Part shown: piece after piece, positions 60,907 through 64,000 of the stretch
Numbering within the stretch: the stretch's first letter is position 1
How the letters are laid out: every line of letters begins with the position of its first letter
Source of the DNA: Serinibacter arcticus
GTDB lineage: Bacteria; Actinomycetota; Actinomycetes; Actinomycetales; Beutenbergiaceae
Direction of reading: 5' to 3'
DNA length: 64,000 bases
Assembly (NCBI RefSeq): GCF_004786095.1
Contig: NZ_RHPJ01000003.1
Span: 372,001 to 436,000 of the forward strand
The notes under the pieces: generated by a model
What the model was told of the DNA's origin: nothing
Seen by the model: only the letters and a program-made list of their open reading frames with translations
The model's database searches: none
Program-made: the position numbers and the translations under genes

Positions 60907-62616
60907 TCACTCACCCGCGAGCACTCTCCTCACCGCGTCGTACGCGGGCGTCGGCTCGTCGTCGCTGAACAGCAGGTCACGGCCCTGCTGCAGGTCGCCG
61001 TCGTCGTCGACGAACCAGTCGTACCGGTCGTCCACACCCCAGGTCGTGTAGGAGACGCAGGCGTCCGACCGGAGGCAGGTGGCGAGGACCGTGGCGTACT
61101 GCTCCGCCTGGACGTCCTCGCCCTCGTCGTCCGTGACGTCGTTCTCGGAGATGCGGACGTCCAGCCCGGCATCCTCGAAGGTGGCGAGCGTCGTGGCGAG
61201 ATCCTCGGCGGAGATGGCGTCCGTGTCGAGGTGGTAGACGTGCGACTGGAGGCCCACCCCGTCGATGTGCCCACCCTGCTCGTTCGTCTCGACGGCGAGC
61301 CGGAGCAGGGCATCCTGGCGTGGACCCGGCACATCGGCGCCGTTCTCGTTGATGAGCTGTCTGACGTCCGGGTCGGCGTCGTGGACCGCCTGCGAGACCG
61401 CCAGCGGATAGGTCGGTCCGAAGACCCGGTGCCAGACGTTCTCCTGCAGACCGGTTCCCTGGTCGACGTCGAACGGTTCGTTGACGACGTCGAGGGAGTC
61501 GAGGCGACCTCGGAAGTGGGTGACGACGGTGGTCACGTAGTCGAGCAGGACCGCGGCGCTGGCCCGGCGCTCCTCCTCCGAGCCGGTGGGCAGCGTCTGC
61601 ATCCAGCGGGGCATCGCCTCGGTGAAGGCGATGGTGTGGCCGTGCACGGCCATTCCCCTGCTCTCCGCGAGGTCGAGGAGGGCGTCGGCCTCCTCGAAGG
61701 TGTACTCGCCCTGGCGGGGTGCGAGCGCCTGCGGCTTCATCGCGTTCTCCGGGGTGAGCGCGCCGAACTCGCCCACGACGTGGTTCGCGTAGCCGGCGTC
61801 CGAGACGAGCGGACCGAGCGCCACGGCCGCGCCGATCAGGAAGTCAGGGCGAGCACGAGCGGTGAGAGCCTGCAGACCTTCCGGAGACGGTGCGGCGTGG
61901 GCCACGACGGGACCGGCCGCGGCCAGGGAAGCGCCACCCGGCGCCGAGGCGGTCAGCGACGTGACGGTGAAGGACCCCTCCTCGCTGGACAGTCCCAGCC
62001 AGAGCTCGCCCGACCCGAAGACGTCACCGACCGGCAGGGAGGAGAGTGGCTCACCACCACTGGCGATCTCGAGCCGGTCGCCGGAACGTTGGACGGAGAG
62101 CTCGGCCTCGGGGTCGACAACCGTGACGTTCTGCTCCTGCAGCGGCCGAGGGTCGTCGGCGACCTGCGGGGCAGAGCCGTCGACGACCCTGATGCGAAGC
62201 ACGTCACCGCGGAGGGTGAGGTGCAGTCCCGCGGGCTCGATCCGGAACTCGTCCGCGATCACCGGCGGGCTGTCGTAGACGGCCAGCGTGGCGTCCGCGG
62301 TCACGTCCGCGAACGACACCCCGAGAGAGAAGTCGTCGGTGGCCACCAGATGCGTCCCGGCAAGGTTCACCGGCGGATCCGGCTGGCCTCCGCCGCCGTC
62401 CTGCCCGACGATGCTTCGTCCCGTCGCCGCCACGCGGAGGCCGTCGTCGTGCGCGACGATGCCGGGAACCTGCCGCCAGTCCTGCTCCAGCAGATCGATG
62501 ACGGTGACGTGCTCCGACGGCGTGACCGCCGAGGTGCAGCCCGCCAGGGCGACGAGAAACCCGGCGGTTGCCGCGCTCACGACGCGCCCGCGCCCTCGCT
62601 CGCGCCGAACGGTCAT
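60907..62616 (-). CDS. Lipoprotein GH10 glycosidase (endo-1,4-beta-xylanase-like)
   Basis: 569 residues. Signal peptide with a canonical lipobox LAGC (Cys27), so it is membrane-anchored outside the cell. Residues ~35-225 form a beta-rich domain of unassigned type (possibly carbohydrate- or lectin-like). The GH10 barrel follows (~245-569): FGALTPENAMKPQAL, HGHTIAFTEAMPRWM, acid/base Glu380 in LDVVNEPF, GVGLQSHVYHL, nucleophile Glu491 in RISENDV, and SYTTWGVDDRYDW. GH10 enzymes cut xylan backbones. ITELD, the usual nucleophile motif, is here ISEND; the Glu is kept. ATG start; no clear ribosome site. Confidence 0.92.
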   Translation of the reverse strand: MTVRRERGRGRVVSAATAGFLVALAGCTSAVTPSEHVTVIDLLEQDWRQVPGIVAHDDGLRVAATGRSIVGQDGGGGQPDPPVNLAGTHLVATDDFSLGVSFADVTADATLAVYDSPPVIADEFRIEPAGLHLTLRGDVLRIRVVDGSAPQVADDPRPLQEQNVTVVDPEAELSVQRSGDRLEIASGGEPLSSLPVGDVFGSGELWLGLSSEEGSFTVTSLTASAPGGASLAAAGPVVAHAAPSPEGLQALTARARPDFLIGAAVALGPLVSDAGYANHVVGEFGALTPENAMKPQALAPRQGEYTFEEADALLDLAESRGMAVHGHTIAFTEAMPRWMQTLPTGSEEERRASAAVLLDYVTTVVTHFRGRLDSLDVVNEPFDVDQGTGLQENVWHRVFGPTYPLAVSQAVHDADPDVRQLINENGADVPGPRQDALLRLAVETNEQGGHIDGVGLQSHVYHLDTDAISAEDLATTLATFEDAGLDVRISENDVTDDEGEDVQAEQYATVLATCLRSDACVSYTTWGVDDRYDWFVDDDGDLQQGRDLLFSDDEPTPAYDAVRRVLAGE

Positions 62617-62744
62617 GCGAGGAACCTAGCGGACGCTCCTCGACCGCCCGCGCGCTCGCGACGTCCGGCGACCGCCAGGGCCCGTCCAGCGTCCGGCGAC
62701 GGCGATGGCGACGGCGCCGGTGCGCCGGCGTCGACGACGACGTG

Positions 62745-62921
62745 TCAGACCTGCTGCTGCCCCTGGTCGACGCGGAAGGTCTCACGCTCGCGCTCGTGCG
62801 CGCGCAGTGCCGAGCGGGTCGCGCTCCTGACGATCAGCCACTGAATCACGGAACCGATGATCAGCGCCGGCAGCCAGTACGGCAGGTTGATCATGATGGT
62901 GTCGAAGAGGCTGTGTCCCAT
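62745..62921 (-). CDS. 58-residue membrane protein
   Basis: A short gene: 58 residues, starting MGHSLFDTIMINLPYWLP, with one hydrophobic segment (about 12-31, LPYWLPALIIGSVIQWLIV) and a charged C-terminal helix ending in FRVDQGQQQV. The charge pattern, high-GC third positions and placement in an otherwise empty gap support it being real. TAGGCT at 62934-62929 lies seven bases upstream of the ATG, a near-leaderless layout. Function unknown. Confidence 0.6.
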   Translation of the reverse strand: MGHSLFDTIMINLPYWLPALIIGSVIQWLIVRSATRSALRAHERERETFRVDQGQQQV

Positions 62922-62963
62922 GGACGCCAGCCTAGGGTCGGCGACCGAGCCGTGGGGGAGCGG

Positions 62964-63917
62964 TCACGTGGGCAGCAGCCGCGCCGCGTCGCGCAGCGCC
63001 GCCACGGTCGCCGCCACCGCGGGCACACGAATCAGGTCGGGACTGGTCAGCGCCTGCACGCTCCGCACCGACACGCCCGTCACCTCGCGCACCACGACGC
63101 CGGGGTGCCGCTGCGCGATCGGCCGCACCAGTCCCGGGAGCAGCGCGACCCCGAGCCCGGCCGAGACGAGGCCGAGCACGGCCGAGTAGTCGTCCGTCGC
63201 GTAGGTGATGCCCGGGGAGAAGCCGGAGGCCTGCGCCGCCGAGAGCAGATGCTGGCGGCAGCGCGGGCAGCCGGCGATCCATTCGTCCCGGGCCAGCTGA
63301 GCGAGGTCGAGGCCGGCGACCTCCGCCAGCGGGTGGCCGGCCGGGAGTGCGACGGTGGTGACGTCGTCGAGCACGTGGGTGGTGACCAGGCGCGCGGCGT
63401 CGTCGGCGCCGGTCGCCGCGGCGTCGCCCTGCCCGGACCCTCGATCGGTGCCCGGGTAGGAGAACGCGAGCACGACGTCGCACTCGCCCGCACGCAGCAT
63501 CGCGAGCGACTCGGGCGGCTCGACCTCGGCCAGCCGCACCGTCAGGCCCGGGTGGGCGGCGCGCAGGGCGGCGAGCGCGGTCGGCACGAGGGTCGCCGTC
63601 GAGGACGGGAAGGCCGCGAGGCGCACGACGCCGGCGCGCAGCCCCGCGAGCGCCTCGACCTCCAGCAGGGCGGCGCGCAGGGTCGCGTTCAGCGACTCGC
63701 CGTGCCGCGCCAGCGCCGCGCCCGCGGGGGTGAGCCGGGCCGCGCGGCCGACGCGCTCCACGAGCGCGGTGCCGAGGCGCCGCTCGAGCCGGCGCACGTG
63801 CTGGCTCGCGGCGGGCTGGCTCACCCCGGTCTCACGGGCGGCCGCGGTGATCGACCCGTGCTCGCCGACGGCGTGCAGGAGCTGGAGCGAGGCGATGTCG
63901 AGCGGGGAGGCGGCCAC
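62964..63917 (-). CDS. LysR-family transcriptional regulator
   Basis: 317 residues. N-terminal winged helix-turn-helix (about 5-65; SITAAARETGVSQPAASQHVRRLERRLG) and a C-terminal periplasmic-binding-protein-like effector domain (about 90-300) that includes GCPRCRQH, a Cys-x-x-Cys pair that could sense metal or redox state. GTG start with GAGGGG upstream. The divergent gene it may control would begin at the right edge, where GGTGGAGGCAT ends the window. Confidence 0.93.
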   Translation of the reverse strand: MAASPLDIASLQLLHAVGEHGSITAAARETGVSQPAASQHVRRLERRLGTALVERVGRAARLTPAGAALARHGESLNATLRAALLEVEALAGLRAGVVRLAAFPSSTATLVPTALAALRAAHPGLTVRLAEVEPPESLAMLRAGECDVVLAFSYPGTDRGSGQGDAAATGADDAARLVTTHVLDDVTTVALPAGHPLAEVAGLDLAQLARDEWIAGCPRCRQHLLSAAQASGFSPGITYATDDYSAVLGLVSAGLGVALLPGLVRPIAQRHPGVVVREVTGVSVRSVQALTSPDLIRVPAVAATVAALRDAARLLPT

Positions 63918-64000
63918 CCCCTCACCATAACGTCGGCCAATGGATGCGTGTCCGAACTGCCGCTTGATCGGGGTGATCGTTCTCGCAAGGGTGGAGGCAT

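Noticed and set aside
61480-61500. TCGAACGGTTCG-like match to a LexA box inside the GH10 gene
   Set aside because: Spacing is wrong for the TCGAAC-N4-GTTCGA site and it lies inside coding sequence.

Overview
The window is high-GC, densely coding chromosome. Its mix of actinobacterial markers (RbpA, WhiA, OpcA, a RapZ-YvcK-WhiA trio, GTG starts, leaderless-type promoters, ParA-ScpA-ScpB) points to an actinomycete. The gene order resembles Micrococcales of the Cellulomonas/Promicromonospora type; that placement is inferred from gene content and not proven. No prophage, insertion sequence, CRISPR array or rRNA operon was seen. One tRNA gene (Pro, GGG) is present.

1-8.8 kb: the 3' part of a two-domain oligopeptide ABC ATPase, rpsA (ribosomal protein S1) with its own terminator, a secreted ice-binding-like (DUF3494) sortase substrate in an AT-richer patch, then a minus-strand iron-uptake operon efeU-efeO-efeB plus a NUDIX hydrolase, preceded by an IdeR/DtxR-like iron box.

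8.8-18.8 kb: a divergent catabolic cluster. A PucR-type regulator faces a chain of gabT (GABA transaminase), succinate-semialdehyde dehydrogenase, aminobutyraldehyde dehydrogenase, FAD amine oxidase (putrescine-oxidase-like), a tandem universal stress protein and an amino acid/polyamine permease. Together they would convert putrescine to succinate.

18.8-33.6 kb: pcp, coaE, an OsmC protein, uvrB, two tandem TerC genes under a yybP-ykoY (Mn2+) riboswitch, a YciI protein, uvrA (LexA-box-like site), uvrC, rapZ, yvcK and whiA.

33.6-46 kb: the glycolytic run gap-pgk-tpiA-secG-rbpA, then a minus-strand pentose phosphate operon tkt / tal-zwf-opcA, divergent ctaB (heme O synthase) and xerD.

46-54.1 kb: a third TerC gene divergent from a tightly overlapping chain parA-scpA-scpB-rluB-tyrA-cmk-plsC, followed by der.

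54.1-64 kb: a large membrane protein overlapping der; a three-gene cassette of small membrane proteins (two of them paralogues) bracketed by two copies of a ~56-bp palindromic repeat; a baeRF-type protein; a flavoprotein disulfide reductase that lacks the usual catalytic His; an LLM-class monooxygenase; tRNA-Pro; a lipoprotein GH10 glycosidase; a 58-residue membrane protein; and a LysR regulator.

No gene-free stretch exceeds 300 bases. A recurring regulatory theme is a TANNNT hexamer exactly six bases before the start codon, as expected for leaderless transcripts, at seven or more genes.
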